Assembly (NCBI RefSeq): GCF_036850765.1
Contig: NC_089492.1
Span: forward strand, 205,183,681 to 205,247,680
Length of the DNA: 64,000 nucleotides
Direction: 5' to 3'
Source of the DNA: Saccopteryx bilineata
Taxonomy: Eukaryota > Chordata > Mammalia > Chiroptera > Emballonuridae
The notes under the pieces are model-generated. The model saw only the letters and a list, made by a program, of their open reading frames with translations, made no database searches and was not told where the DNA came from. The translations under genes were made by a program, and so were the position numbers. Every line of letters begins with the position of its first letter. The first letter of the stretch is position 1. Of this stretch, positions 45,561 to 56,820 are shown one piece after another.

Positions 45561-46894
45561 GCCAAATCTTATTTATTTGCTCTTTCAGAGTCTTCTGGTT
45601 ATGAAAAATAACATTAATAAGAAGAGTTGGTTTTTCAAAGTTTCATTTGCCTGGAAGAATATAATTAAGGCAGTAATTCTATTTGTTTATTAAGATCCCC
45701 TCAGTTAGAGTGTTCCTTTTGCTCCTGGAAAAGCATTTATCCAATGACAAGGGTGGGTGGGCATTTCACTCTGAGCTCCTTTTATGATATTTCTTGCAGT
45801 TATCCTGCTGTGTGACTTTTTTTCCCCAGAAAGCCATTGTACTGCCTTATTTCTGCTTTAAAAAATCATTAGTATAGTTGCATCACAGAAGAAGGAAAAA
45901 AAGAGACATGTGATCTGCCCATGAATTAGAAGAGTTGCCCCACATGAGCTCAGCCTTTTTTCATGTGCTGGCTGTGAGCCTGTCCTCATGCTGGGGGAGA
46001 GAAGCTCATTACTGCTCACAGTAACCATGAAGCAGAGCTGGGCAAAGGGGAGAGGGAGACCAAAGGCCCAGAGTGCTCCCACCAAATTGGATCCTGGAAA
46101 GTCTGACACAGGGGCATCTACTAGAGTTGTTCTGCAGCCACTTGTTGTTTACGATGAAACTGCAGGGATAAAGGAGGTCATTCTGGTGGACTGGATCATT
46201 GCACAGTATTTGCCAATGGAGAGAAGAGTAATGGGGTTGGTGGCCAAGTACTATAATGGGTGCAAAAGTCACACACCTTTATTTGCCCAGCTTGTTAATA
46301 CCCAGTGGTGATGTTCTGTTGGATCTGAAGCTCTCCTAGAAGCATAATGAAGTGCCTGCAACTCAGAAATCTTTCAAAGCTTAGAAACTGCACCTCCCTC
46401 TCACTCCTTTCTGCTTTTATCTTCTTGGCTGCCTTCACTGTTTGTGTTCATGAACTTCTGCCACTGGAGTTGGTGTGCCCTGTCTAATGGTGTTTCAGCA
46501 TGGATGTCCCCAGGTGCCTAGCATCCTTGCCTAGATTAACGTGTCAGCGGCGTATGGCACAAATGGCCTGGTGCTCAGTCTCAAAATCAGTTTAAAATAT
46601 GCCAAGCTGCTGACTTCTTTGGCATAGTGCCTTGTGGCCCTAGTGCTTGAGGAAGGAGAGCAACACTGTCTGAAAAGTATTGCAAGAGAATTCTCTTATA
46701 TAAGAACCAGAATCTGGCATTTCTCTCATTTCCCCTAGTATCTGAGCTAGAGAAAGAAATGTACATTTTGAGGTTGAGTGTTTCGCTGTTTGAAAATAGC
46801 TTTCATCATTTTGGTTCCCTTTTTCTAGCCACACATCCTGCTCTTTTTCCACACCAAGAAGTGCCCAGCTTGTGCTTTTCAGACACTGTTCTAT
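45561..46894. other. Unique sequence with an unexplained 107-codon frame
   Basis: 1.3 kb with no recognised repeat. A plus-strand frame at 45,988-46,311 (107 codons, basic middle with KGRGRPKAQS) has no known similarity and lacks obvious splice context; a minus-strand frame of 87 codons overlaps it. I treat both as unproven. 45,600-45,850 looks single-copy and could be conserved. Confidence 0.3.
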
Positions 46895-47141
46895 TTGATC
46901 TTCTTTTTTTTATTATTATTTTTTTATTTATTCATTTTTTTTAGAGAGGAGAGAGAGAGGTAGAGAGAGAGAGACAGAGAGGGAGAAAGAGGAGAGAGAG
47001 AGAGAAGGGGGGAGGAGCTGAAAGCATCAACTCCCATATGTGCCTTGACCAGGCAAGCCCAAGGTTTCAAACCGGTGACCTCAGTATTTCTAGGTCGACG
47101 CTTTATCCACTGTGCCACCACAGGTTAGGCTTGATCTTCTT
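46895..47141 (-). mobile_element. Short-form bat SINE, minus strand, with 11-bp TSD
   Basis: The insert 46,906-47,130 begins with T/TTA-rich text and a long GA-rich tail. It then reads CATCAACTCCCATATGTGCC and TTGACCAGGCAAGCCCAAGG, and ends in GCTTTATCCACTGTGCCACC. Flanked by TTGATCTTCTT at 46,895-46,905 and 47,131-47,141. A good type copy for the short family. Confidence 0.95.
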
Positions 47142-48070
47142 AAAAGCCCCAGTGTAGGTCTTAGCTCCATTTTGTAGAACAGAAAACTGAGGTACAGAGA
47201 CTTTAAAATGCTGCCCAAACATACAAGAGAAAAATGGAAAAATAATAATTCAAACCCAGGTCTCTCTGATGCCCACCATCCAAATTGTTTTCACTCTGCT
47301 AGGCCCGTTGTCTGAACTGTGTCCACACCCATGCATCTCAGGAGAGGGGGAGATTTTATACTGCAGTTCAATGGGCAGAGCTCACAGTGGTCAGGTCTCC
47401 GCAGACATTGTCAGCAAGAGCTCCTAGAGTTTTCTTGTACAAATTCTTCATCATGCTCTCCTCTCCATGTGTTTAATAGTGGGTCATTGTTACTGTTTAG
47501 TGGCCTGATGGGTTACTCCCTCCTAAATCCAAGTGTCGAAGCAGATCCTGCTGTCCTTGGGATTATCCCCTCTTGATGAGTGATGACCTCAGGACTGGAC
47601 ACAGCTGACCTGCAAGCAGAGAGAGAAGGATATCAAAGGTTCCTCCAGCTCAATATGGATTGGTGAACCAGAAGAATTCTGGCAGCAGGGCTCGCGGAAT
47701 TGACCTCAACCAGCAATCTTTCTCAGTTTTTGTGTTTGAGGTGGAATGTTTTGGCAATTTCTCACTTATACTGTCTCTGTTCCACTATAGGTGTTTGAAA
47801 AGCACTCTCTTCACCTGGCTCAGTTGCCACCACAGCATCAGACAATTATCCTTGAACAAATCACATTCACTGGCTGCTCTTTCCTGCATTTTTGCTCTAA
47901 TTTGCAAGAATCTTTCACTTAAAATGCCTCCCAGTTTTTTATTGTCATCAAAACTCTATACCCGCTCCAAGGCCTTGCTCAAGTCATCTCCTCCAGGAAA
48001 CTCCCTCCAAATCCATCTACCCCACTGATGACTTCTTTATTATGAATTCCTTCAGTAATAATAACAACAG
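47142..48070. other. Reversed MIR, unique sequence, and an L2 piece
   Basis: About 47,150-47,300 is a minus-strand MIR (TAGCTCCATTTTGTAGAACA, GAAAACTGAGGTACAGAGAC, CAAACCCAGGTCTCTCTGAT). About 47,930-48,030 has L2-like CTCCAAGGCCTTGCTCAAGT and CCTCCAGGAAACTCCCTCCA in plus orientation. The 122-codon frame at 47,660-48,028 crosses this L2 piece and is not a gene. Confidence 0.55.
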
Positions 48071-48720
48071 CATTTCTTAAAAATTACCTAATTGGTAATA
48101 AGTAAAATCATATGGCTCAACATTTAAACATATAAATAGTGTACAAATAATCATAATGAAAACTGAATCCTTTTGTTCCAGCTCATTTCCCAAGCCTTGC
48201 TGAAATATCTTAACATACATATGTATTTTTAAAAAATCCATCAACAATATATGAGAATATTGTTAACATATATTAGCAGTTATAGAAGAAATAGTATGTT
48301 AAGCACTTTATATGAATTATTTCATTGAATCTTTTCAACAACTTTGTGAGATGGGTACTTATATGTATTTTACAAATGAGGAAATGAAGGCTCAAAAAAG
48401 TTAAGTAACTTGCCCATGATCACACAGTTATAATGTGGTAAAATTGGAATTTGAGCTCAGGATGTTTGATGAGGTTAGAGGGTACTAAGAAAGAAAAGAA
48501 GCCATGTGGTAGAACATGCACTTGGGAATTAAATTCTGGCTATGAAACTTACTAGCCGTGTGACCAAAGGTAAGTATCCTGAACAAAGTGAACTTCCATT
48601 TCCTTATCTGTAAAGTGGGAAATGTTAACCTCAGAGAGAGATAGGAGTGTTGTGGGAAATGAAGAGCATAAGTACCTGGCACATAGGAGGTATTCAGAAA
48701 TGGCAGTTACTTTAGCAATA
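48071..48720. mobile_element. Two adjacent MIRs in opposite orientation
   Basis: A minus-strand MIR lies at about 48,285-48,475 (GTTAAGCACTTTATATGAAT, GAATCTTTTCAACAACTTTG, TTACAAATGAGGAAATGAAG, GTAACTTGCCCATGATCACA). A plus-strand MIR follows at about 48,500-48,715 (AACTTACTAGCCGTGTGACC, TTCCTTATCTGTAAAGTGGG, GTACCTGGCACATAGGAGGT). Together they form a loose inverted pair. Confidence 0.8.
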
Positions 48721-49075
48721 GCCATCTTTTAATATACATTTTCTGGCTTCAGCTGCCCTATGCAGAGGAGGGAGGACATACCCATGTGAAATTTGACATG
48801 ATACAGATCTTGCTTTTTGGATAGCAGGAAAAGACCACCCGACATCCCTGCAAGTGAATGCAAGGCAACAGGTTCTTGCACCTAATGCCCATGGGGCTAG
48901 TTCAAAGAAGACCTGGTCATTTGTTGGCTGTTCAAAGAAGTGTATGGGATAGTACAAAGACTGCCTTAAAGCTTAAAGGCTGTGTGCATTATAAACCTTC
49001 TCTGAGGTCAACAGTGGAAATATAATATGGAGGAAAAGAATGAGGAAATATCCTTAGGGACAGTGCCTGGAACAT
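48721..49075. other. Unique non-coding sequence
   Basis: No repeat or gene recognised in 355 bases. Confidence 0.35.
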
Positions 49076-49500
49076 TTTTCCTCCAGACACCCTCATGGTT
49101 ACCCCTTCACCTCCTTCCAGCCACCTCCTCAGGAGTTTCTTTAGCCAGAAACTGGCCCCAGTCCACTTTTTAAATTTTTTTCATAGCACTTCTCACCATC
49201 TATTATTTGATGTCATTATCCTGTTTATTGCATTTGTTTCCATTGTCTAATTTCTCCAAAATATAAGCTCCCTGAAGGAAGGGGTCTTTGCTTCTTTCAC
49301 TGATGTATCCTAAGTATTTACAACAGTGCAAGGTACCTGGAAAGTACTCAATAAATGTTTCTTGGAGGAATATACTTTTCAGACAAGGAAACTGAGGCTA
49401 AGTGGCCTTGGTAAGTTTGCTGCTAAACAGTAGAGTCAAGACCAAAACTCAGTGTTTCTGTCTCCCTATCCAGCTGTCTTCCTACTAAATCCTTTATCAT
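49076..49500. mobile_element. L2 3' end followed by a reversed MIR
   Basis: L2, plus strand, about 49,080-49,370: AGCACTTCTCACCATCTATT, AATATAAGCTCCCTGAAGGA, ACAACAGTGCAAGGTACCTG, ACTCAATAAATGTTTCTTGG. A minus-strand MIR piece (GACAAGGAAACTGAGGCTAA) covers about 49,380-49,500. Confidence 0.7.
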
Positions 49501-50215
49501 GATAGAGTGTGTATCTGGGATTAAAGAATGATTTGGCTGTGGAGGAACCCAGAGAAACTGGAACTGAGTGCATATAGACAGAATAACTGAACCATAAAAG
49601 TGACAGCAGAAAAAAAGACCCAGAGATATGGGTGGTTGTGGTGATTTTTTTTCAAATTTTTGTTTAAGTACCTGAGATGCTGCTGTCAGTTTATCTAGTG
49701 AAATAAGATTCATGATCAATGTGTGGAGACGGAAATTTCAGACCTCATTATGCACAAACTGAAGATTATTCTTTGCTGTCACTGCAGCATTTGACATGCA
49801 AGTGAAAACAAAAGGAAATCTGTCTCAGGTGCCCCTTTCAGCTCTGACAGAGGTGGAAATGCATGAGTTTGGGGTGGTAATTTTTGGTGGGATGTTAAAT
49901 ATGAGCGTGTCCAGGAGAAGCTACCACCTCTCTCTCAGTTTGGGGCTGAAGCCTGGGGATGGACTAGATTTCGGCCCAGGACTCCCTGCTCCATCCCCAT
50001 TTCCTTCTCTTCTTGAAAGCAAAGGAGGCCTTCTGCCTTTATCCAGGTTAACCTTCCAGCTGAGCTTTTGGTCACATCCCATCATTTATTTCCTCTCTTA
50101 AATCTTACATCTATCTTTTCCCCATAATGTACAGATGTGCTCAAATCTCCATGTCAAAGCAGGATATCAAAAACCTTCCAATAATCTCTTGAATCACTTA
50201 AGTATTTTTTAACAG
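49501..50215. other. Unique non-coding sequence
   Basis: No repeat or gene recognised. A 101-codon plus-strand frame at 49,796-50,101 has no known motif. Confidence 0.35.
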
Positions 50216-50376
50216 ATTTTAAAAAATATTATTTATTGAATTTAGCAATAAAGAGAGAAACATCAACTTGTCATTTCACTTATTTATGCATTCATTGATT
50301 GATTCTTGTATGTGCCCTGACCAGGGATCAAACCCACAACCTTGGTGTAACAGGATGGTGCTCTAACCAATTGAGT
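50216..50376 (-). mobile_element. Short bat SINE, minus strand, diverged
   Basis: TTATTTATTGAATTTAGC, GAGAAACATCAACTTGTCAT, GTGCCCTGACCAGGGATCAA and reversed head CTCTAACCAATTGAG. Similar to the copies at 35,853 and 44,886, so these three probably belong to one older subfamily. Confidence 0.82.
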
Positions 50377-51498
50377 TTTTTCTACTGAATCATGTGCTAT
50401 GCTCTGACAGTTCCTGGCCCCTAAAGTCAGTGAGCATTATACTTCATTGTCTTACTTACTAAGCTTTGGAGTAATTTGGTCCACAGACTTAATTTCTAGA
50501 ACACACCTATTTTCATCAGTTTTAGTTTCAATTTCAAGATAAGGTGCTAGTTCAACTTCCATCCACCCCCCCCCCCTTTTTTTAACTACTATTAAAGTTG
50601 GGAAACCCATTTTAAGCAGATTTACTTTTAATAACCTTTTTCCAGTATCAAATTTCCTGCAGTACTTTGCAGAGAACCCTGCCTCAAGCTCCCACTGCTC
50701 CGTGCACCAGGGCAGACAGGGAGATCAGTGAGCCCAGCTGCTGGGAAGCCTGGATGGCAGGGGAGCAGAGGAGGGCCTGGGTTTGCTGCAGCAGGCCTAG
50801 AACTCAGCATTGCACAAGTCCAGACTGGTGTTGTGGGGGAAAAATGCATTTGGTGCTAGATGGTTCTAGGCACTAAATCCCATTCAATAGTTGTGTGATA
50901 CTGGGCAAATCGCTCAACTTTTCTGAGCCTCAGTTTCCTCAACTTTATTATGGGGCTACTAATCTTACAGTATTGGGCTATTCTCAGGCTTACAGAGGGT
51001 AATCTATATAAAGTAGCCACCAATGTTAGTTTTCAGCTGAGGATGTAAGTCACTTCCACCATGAGATCCACTTTCTATTAAAGTAAAAAGAATTATTTTA
51101 AAAACATTTTAAAAATGAAAAGAAGCAATGCTCAATTTTCACAGTTTCACTCTTTTGTTTCTTTAGAGCCTTTACCTTCTCATTGTTCTCCCCTCCACAC
51201 ACACTTCCTGTTTTATCTACCTATGCTTGACATGATAAATAGGTTTCATCCTGCCTGCCATCTCCAGTGAACTGCTTGGAACCCTTCAGAAGAATCCTGA
51301 TACTGAATTCAGCTCATCACAAAGTGGTACCATGACCGATTGGTAATGACTGCTTGGGAAAGGTGTGGCATCATTATTGTCCACTTTTTGTCAACTTTGC
51401 TTCAGTTTTCTTCTGAACATTGTATTCTCACTTCCCACCATTTTAAAACACAGAGACTGAATACAATTCAGGGCTCGTATACCCCTAATCATTTCTTT
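50377..51498. other. Non-coding sequence with a plus-strand MIR
   Basis: A C run followed by a T run lies at about 50,565-50,583. MIR at about 50,840-51,040: TGTGTGATACTGGGCAAATC, GAGCCTCAGTTTCCTCAACT, TTATGGGGCTACTAATCTTA. Two opposing frames of 69-73 codons at 50,628-50,876 overlap and are not credible. Confidence 0.6.
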
Positions 51499-51934
51499 TT
51501 AGCTCCTTTTTTTTTCTTTCTTTTCTTTTCTTTTTTTTTGTTTTGTTTTGTTTTGTTTTGTTTGTATTTTTCTGAAGTGAGAAGCGGAGAGGCAGAGAGA
51601 CAAACTCCCGCATTCGCTTGACCGGTATCCATCCGGCATGCCCACCAGGGGGTGATGCTCTGCCCATCTGGGGCATTGCTCTGCTGCATTTGGAGCTATT
51701 CTAGCACCTGAGGTGGAGACCATGGAGCTGTCCTCAGTGCCAGGGCCAACTTTGCTCTAATGGAGCCTTGGCTGCGGGAGGGAAAGAGAGAGATAGAGAG
51801 GAAGGAGAGGGGGAAGGGTGGAGAAGCAGATGGGTGCTTCTCCTATGTGCCCTGGCTGGGAATTGAACCCGGAACTTCCACACGCCAGGCCGACACTCTA
51901 CCACTGAGCCAACCAGCCAAGGCCTTAGCTCTTT
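51499..51934 (-). mobile_element. Long-form bat SINE, minus strand
   Basis: The insert 51,509-51,924 begins with a long T-rich tail including (GTTTT)n, then GTATTTTTCTGAAGTGAGAA and the full reversed body. It ends with box B and box A reversed (GAATTGAACCCGGAAC; GACACTCTACCACTGAGCC). TTAGCTCCTT (51,499-51,508) and TTAGCTCTTT (51,925-51,934) are a slightly diverged target duplication. Confidence 0.95.
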
Positions 51935-52210
51935 CTATGTTAAATACAGTGCTGAGTAGTTGGAAGTTCAAAGGGTTTAAGTTATCTGGCCTAGGTCACA
52001 CAGACCAGATTAGAATCCAATTACCAGCTGGATGATCTTGAGCAAATGACTCGATTCATGAGTCTTGCTTACTCAATTTCCCTGTAAGCAGGAAATAAAA
52101 TGAATGCTACCAATTTCACAGGTTTGTGTGGGGATCAGGTGGAGATAGGTTTATAAAGAGCTCAGTACAAGGTGCAGAACATAACAAGTCCACAATATAT
52201 GCCAGTCCTA
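51935..52210 (+). mobile_element. MIR remnant, plus strand
   Basis: TGGATGATCTTGAGCAAATG, TTACTCAATTTCCCTGTAAG, GTTTGTGTGGGGATCAGGTG and AAAGAGCTCAGTACAAGGTG follow MIR order from about 52,010. The first 75 bases are unassigned. Confidence 0.65.
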
Positions 52211-54030
52211 ATTTATCCTAAAGAGAGAGAGGAGGCTCTGTCCCTCACCTGCACCCAGGACATGTGCTAGAATATGTAACCGAAGAGATGTACATCTGGA
52301 AGAAACAGAGGCCAATGTGCTGGAAAATTTGCATATGCTTATTCTTTGCACTTGACCAGGGAAATTCAGTCAATTCATGTTTGGGAAGGACTCTGAAGCA
52401 AAGAGAATGGAGTGTAGCATTCCCTCATATTAATAGTATGTGACCCCACCGTCCCCAGAGCCATTTTGGTCATGCTAAGAAGACCATGCCCAGAGTGCCT
52501 CATTAAAACTTTCTTAGTAATAGCTCTACCACCCATGAAAATCTGTGCTCTTCTCTCTTCTTGTGATATCACCCCAGTTGCTTCTGAATAGAGACTCTCA
52601 AATAAACAACATTGAAGTATAATTAATAATGTTCTTTCCTTAGTTTCCTACTTCGATGTACACCTTAATGATGCTTCACCATGCTGAGAATTCACAAGAT
52701 GAAAATACTCACCCCTTACCCCAGGCTTTGTTTGTTTATTCCATTTTCTACTTCCTCAGAGGCAGCCAGCAGAAAGTTTCTAGAAAGTAGAATTAGTTTG
52801 GAAGCCATCAAGCCTTCCTCCAGCACCTTCACCTCCCCAATGTCCTTTTAATGTGGATTGTTTTAGTGCAGGTGCCTCCGTCCAAGAAACCAGAAGAGAA
52901 ATATTTCTTTTCAAAAAGAATTGGAATCAATTGACCTAGAAATCCTAGTCTTAGAAGAACTGAGAGACGGTGATAAGGGGACTACACAGCCAGGCAGTGA
53001 CTTAGTGATTGCAGAGGCTTTTTCCCGTTTTAACTGGCATTATCACTTGTCACGGGCTTTCTGCACTGTGACATCTTGTTTTTCCCTAGTAAAATAAGCT
53101 TTTTTTTTTCATTTGGAATTCTCATCTTTCCATTATTGGTGACAGTGCTATCAGATCCCCCTCCACAACCATATCCCTATTTCTGTATTGATTCTTAGTG
53201 CACTATTCTGACTCTAAGCCACCCAAGAAAGTCAGAATCTGCACCAAGTCTGTTTCTAGGGTACTTGCAAAATACATTTAGCCTGCCCAACTTCCTCGTT
53301 GCTGTCTTTCAAATGAGTCTCTCTTCTAGCAGGTTTTATGTATGGCAAAGACTCTTTCTGGAGGCATTCTTTGCATTAAAAAAAGAAGAGGAGGAAAAAG
53401 TATGTTATCAGTGAGCATCAATTATAATGAGGTGTTTTTAGTGGGGCTTGATAATGTCGAAACCAGGGAACTGAGCCCTCTGAGCTGAGATCCTGGCAGT
53501 TGCACTTTATTAACCAGAGTCAGGGTGCTAAGCTGATTTTCAGTCTTGATTGACAGAACCCTTTCAGCATAAACCCTGGAAAACTATTAGGAGGACAGAA
53601 TCCCATTGAGACATGCTGCCTGTAATAGTTTTAATGCAGAAATGCATTTGATCAGCTGCATGCTGGGTTCATATCATTTCCAGAGTGAGGAGCAATGTGG
53701 TTCCAGTGTCATTTACCAAAACCAATTATGGTATATCCTGACAACATTTAAAACAGAATTGGATTAAGAAAAATGCACTCTCAGGATTGTGGTTTGAGAG
53801 GCAAAATACCAGAATTTCCAGTGGATCTCGTTTCACCCCTCTTTTATTACAAGAATGAGCTGAAAAGAAGGAAAAAAACACTTTTAGGGTCAACAGAAAG
53901 AAATCATAGAAAACTGTAATACTACTGCAATTTGGTGACACATCCTTTCCTTTTTTACTTTTTTCTATTGCTGCAGATTGTTTCCTATGCAGAAGAATCG
54001 AAGTCTTTCTTTAAGCACCAGATTCACTTC
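52211..54030. promoter_or_regulatory. Unique block with a candidate enhancer at about 52,900-53,700
   Basis: No transposon in 1.8 kb. An exact PBX/PREP-type decamer TGATTGACAG is at 53,547-53,556, close to TTGATCAGCTGCATGC near 53,648. Nearby are TCAATTATAATGAGG (53,418) and a T tract with ATTTGGAATTC (53,101). No coding exon is recognised. Enhancer role is an inference from motif content and absence of repeats. Confidence 0.38.
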
Positions 54031-54036
54031 CCAAAA

Positions 54037-54330
54037 TCAGAGAATGCATTTCTCAGCCTCCTCACTATTCTTAACCTCCACAAAAGGCATTAGTTTTAAT
54101 GAGTAAAAATCCTTATGATATAAATCATCAGCCATAAAGCCACTGTTGTGTTCCAAAGGTTCTACTCCAGTGGCAGCATTGGCTGCTCTATGAACCAGAA
54201 GAAACATGTCTTCTAGATAATTCACATATTCAAGTATTGAACATCCATTGCTATCTTCTGAATTTACCAGCCACAAATTTTACTGCGATGTTACACTTGA
54301 AGTACCTGTCCAGGAGATCAAATATCAAAT
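54037..54330 (-). pseudogene. Unassigned protein-like fragment, probably a decayed retrocopy or exon
   Basis: The minus-strand frame 54,037-54,276 has unusually protein-like composition: acidic and hydrophobic segments such as SILEYVNYLEDMFLLVHRAA and DDLYHKDFYSLKLMPFVEVK, then a stop. Upstream the frame is closed by a stop, but a different frame reads on as YLIFDLLDRYFKCNIAVKFV, which suggests one frameshift near 54,265. On the minus strand the fragment is followed by an A-rich stretch (near 53,950-53,965), as in a processed copy. I do not recognise the parent protein. No splice sites are obvious. It may still be chance. Confidence 0.35.
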
Positions 54331-54720
54331 ACTTTTCTTTTTCTGTTTTTTAAATAGCTTTCTTCAGTTATTAAAATACAGAAGTAATGCATATTCATTG
54401 CAAAAGAATTAGAAAATACAGAGGAAAGCAATGAAAATAAGGATATCACCCAGAGATACACATTGTTGACATTTTGGTATCACCCACACACATATTTAGG
54501 AATAAAAATGTTACCAGATAACACACAGTATAATGTAATCTGCTTTTTGTCATTCAGAAATATGGCATGAACATTTTTCTATGTCAATAAATAAAGATAT
54601 ACATCACATATTCGAAGCTGCAGAAAATATTATTGTATCAACATTGTTTTATTAATCCTCTTCTGGTAAACATTTAGGCTCCCCTCAACCATCTGGATTA
54701 TTTTAACTATATGGGTGCAT
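54331..54720. mobile_element. Old LINE-like 3' remnant, class uncertain
   Basis: Contains familiar old-repeat text (TACAGAAGTAATGCATATTC, ACCCAGAGATACACATTGTT, GACATTTTGGTATCACCCAC, TTTTTCTATGTCAATAAATA). I recall this order from old mammalian LINE 3' regions but cannot name the family with confidence. Confidence 0.5.
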
Positions 54721-54845
54721 AGACCCCACATCTAGAGATTCTGCTTTAATAAGAAAGTTATGAGACCCAGCCACCTGCATGTTACCAAGCACCACGTGCA
54801 ATATTGATGGTAGTCCTTGAACCACACTGTGAGAGATATGCCTCT
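54721..54845 (+). mobile_element. MER5A-like hAT remnant
   Basis: TAGAGATTCTGCTTTAATAA, then CATGTTACCAAGCACC and GTCCTTGAACCACACTGTGA resemble the MER5A interior and right end. Diverged; orientation plus. Confidence 0.55.
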
Positions 54846-55515
54846 TTGCAAACTTGTATGATGATTTCCTTAGGATAAAGTTTTAGGAGTGAGGTTGTTA
54901 TTTTGGCAAAGCCTATGCCATGCAGTATTATAACAATCTACCTCATTTGTAGTTACCTTGATGATAAACAGAAAAACAACCTATAAGCTCTAAGTTAGAA
55001 AGTAGGTCTGAGGTACTTGTGAACAGGGTGTCCATGAGGTACATAAATCCTGCTCAAGCAACCCCTTGTCTCTGCCGCTGGAGCCTGGCAACACAGAGTT
55101 ACGGAGAAATGGGATGAAGACACAAGGTATGAATGGGCTCACTATGTTGGCTGGAGAACTTAGTTCCTGAAAGGGGAAGGTGCCTGCTACTGCAGTTTAC
55201 ACCGGGGGATTGCTGCCCGCAGGGGTCTCCAAACAAGATAGCTCTACTCCCTCGCTCCACTTCTGTAAAATTCACATTTGACTAGCATTCTCTTTCTATC
55301 CCAGGTTGTCCAGGAATTTGAAAAATGAGGGTGAGAAAATGCAGGTATTTCTCCACTTCCAGGCATGTATTCCCCTGCTCACAATCTCCAAACTCTAGAA
55401 GGGTAAGATTTCCAATCGTAAACTTCACATGAAGAACAATTTTGCCCAAGGTCACAAAATATGGAAATTTAACAAGTAGACATCTAATTTGAATCATGTA
55501 AAGAATAAATGTCTT
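54846..55515. other. Unique non-coding sequence
   Basis: No repeat or gene recognised. Confidence 0.35.
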
Positions 55516-55880
55516 CCATATTGGGGGGATAAATGTTATTGACGTATGATATACATACTGGAAAAACTTTAAATCGTAAATTTACAAGCTCAACACATTT
55601 TCACAAAGTGAGCACACTGGTCAAACCAACATCCAGATGGAGAAATAAACAGCTGAAGCCCAGACATTCTGTGGTACCTTCTTGAAGTCATTATTCTCCC
55701 TAAAGATAGCCACTACCCTGATTTCTAACAGTTTTAATTGATTTGACCAGTTTCTGAGCTTTATGTAAATAAAATCATATAACGTACATAACTCTTTCAG
55801 AACTCATATTTCTGACTAGATTGTATAGATAATTCACTTATCTTCTCATGTTGTGTGTAGACATGTCCTAATATTGAAGC
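55516..55880 (-). mobile_element. Old L1 (L1ME/L1MD-type) 3' region, minus strand
   Basis: CACATTTTCACAAAGTGAGC, CATCCAGATGGAGAAATAAA, GATAGCCACTACCCTGATTT, CTAACAGTTTTAATTGATTT and GAGCTTTATGTAAATAAAAT match the reversed 3' UTR of old L1 elements. No coding content. Confidence 0.7.
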
Positions 55881-56387
55881 ATAGATATCTTCCAAAAATA
55901 AATTTTAAAATATTACTTTAAATAAATCAGTGTCTATTTGTGCCATCAAAATTGGATGACTTTATCTAAGTTGAGCCCTGCTAAATTTCTGGGGCCCCTA
56001 TGACTGTCCACAGTAAGTAATAAAGAGGCTAACGGGCTGCTCTGAGTGTGCATTACAGACAACTTGAAAGGCAATATAATGCAGTGGGGGAAAGGGTAGC
56101 TACAGAACCACACAGAGCTGAGTTAAAATAGAATCCTCTCCATTTACCAGCCACACTAAACATCATCAATCTGGGGCTCAGTTACCTCTATACCTGTAAA
56201 ATGGGGGAATATCTCACTGGGTAGTTGTGAATATTAAACAAGATCACAAATGTAAAGCACTTGGCATGTAAAAGGCATTCCAAAAATATTCATTCTCTTT
56301 TTCCCATCAGACACCAAACCTTGATTATCCAGCAAATTCAGCCTGTTGTATAAACACAACCTAAGTAATTTTCTTTTTCTGTTTATA
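55881..56387 (+). mobile_element. Unique sequence and a plus-strand MIR
   Basis: MIR at about 56,065-56,290: GGCAATATAATGCAGTGGGG, GGGGCTCAGTTACCTCTATA, CTGTAAAATGGGGGAATATC, GTAAAGCACTTGGCATGTAA. 55,881-56,064 is unassigned. Confidence 0.7.
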
Positions 56388-56820
56388 AATAAATATATTT
56401 TCTTTTTTTTTTTCTTTTTTTTTCATTTTTTTGAAGCTGGAAACAGGGAGAGACAGTCAGACAGACTCCCGCATGCGCCCGACCGGGATCCACCCGGCAC
56501 GCCCACCAGGGGCGACGCTCTGCCCACCAGGGGGCGATGCTCTGCCCATCCTGGGCGTCGCCATGTTGCGACCAGAGCCACTCTAGCGCCTGAGGCAGAG
56601 GCCACAGAGCCATCCCCAGCGCCCGGGCCATCTTTGCTCCAATGGAGCCTTGGCTGCGGGAGGGGAAGAGAGAGACAGAGAGGAAAGCGCGACGGAGGGG
56701 TGGAGAAGCAAATGGGCGCTTCTCCTGTGTGCCCTGGCCGGGAATCGAACCCGGGTCCTCCGCACGCTAGGCCAACGCTTTACCGCTGAGCCAACCGGCC
56801 AGGGCAATAAATATATTTTC
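56388..56820 (-). mobile_element. Full-length long-form bat SINE, minus strand, perfect 15-bp TSD
   Basis: The insert 56,403-56,805 is a complete long-form SINE with box A (TTGGCTCAGCGGTAAAGC) and box B (GGTTCGATTCC). Its body carries an extra internal duplication of the CACCAGGGGGCGATGCTCTG unit (near 56,500-56,545), and the T-rich tail is on the left. AATAAATATATTTTC flanks both ends exactly (56,388-56,402 and 56,806-56,820). High CpG retention indicates recent insertion. Confidence 0.97.

Noticed and set aside
45988..46311. 107-codon plus-strand frame as a small gene
   Set aside because: No recognised similarity and an overlapping frame of equal quality on the other strand; kept only as an unexplained note.
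47660..48028. 122-codon plus-strand frame
   Set aside because: Runs into an L2 LINE remnant and has no protein-like pattern.
48285..48715. Functional inverted repeat formed by two MIRs
   Set aside because: The pair is two independently inserted, diverged old SINEs and not a duplicated hairpin.
56346..56789. 147-codon frame with Arg/Pro/Ala-rich product
   Set aside because: Entirely within a SINE; the same peptide fragments recur in the other long-form SINEs.
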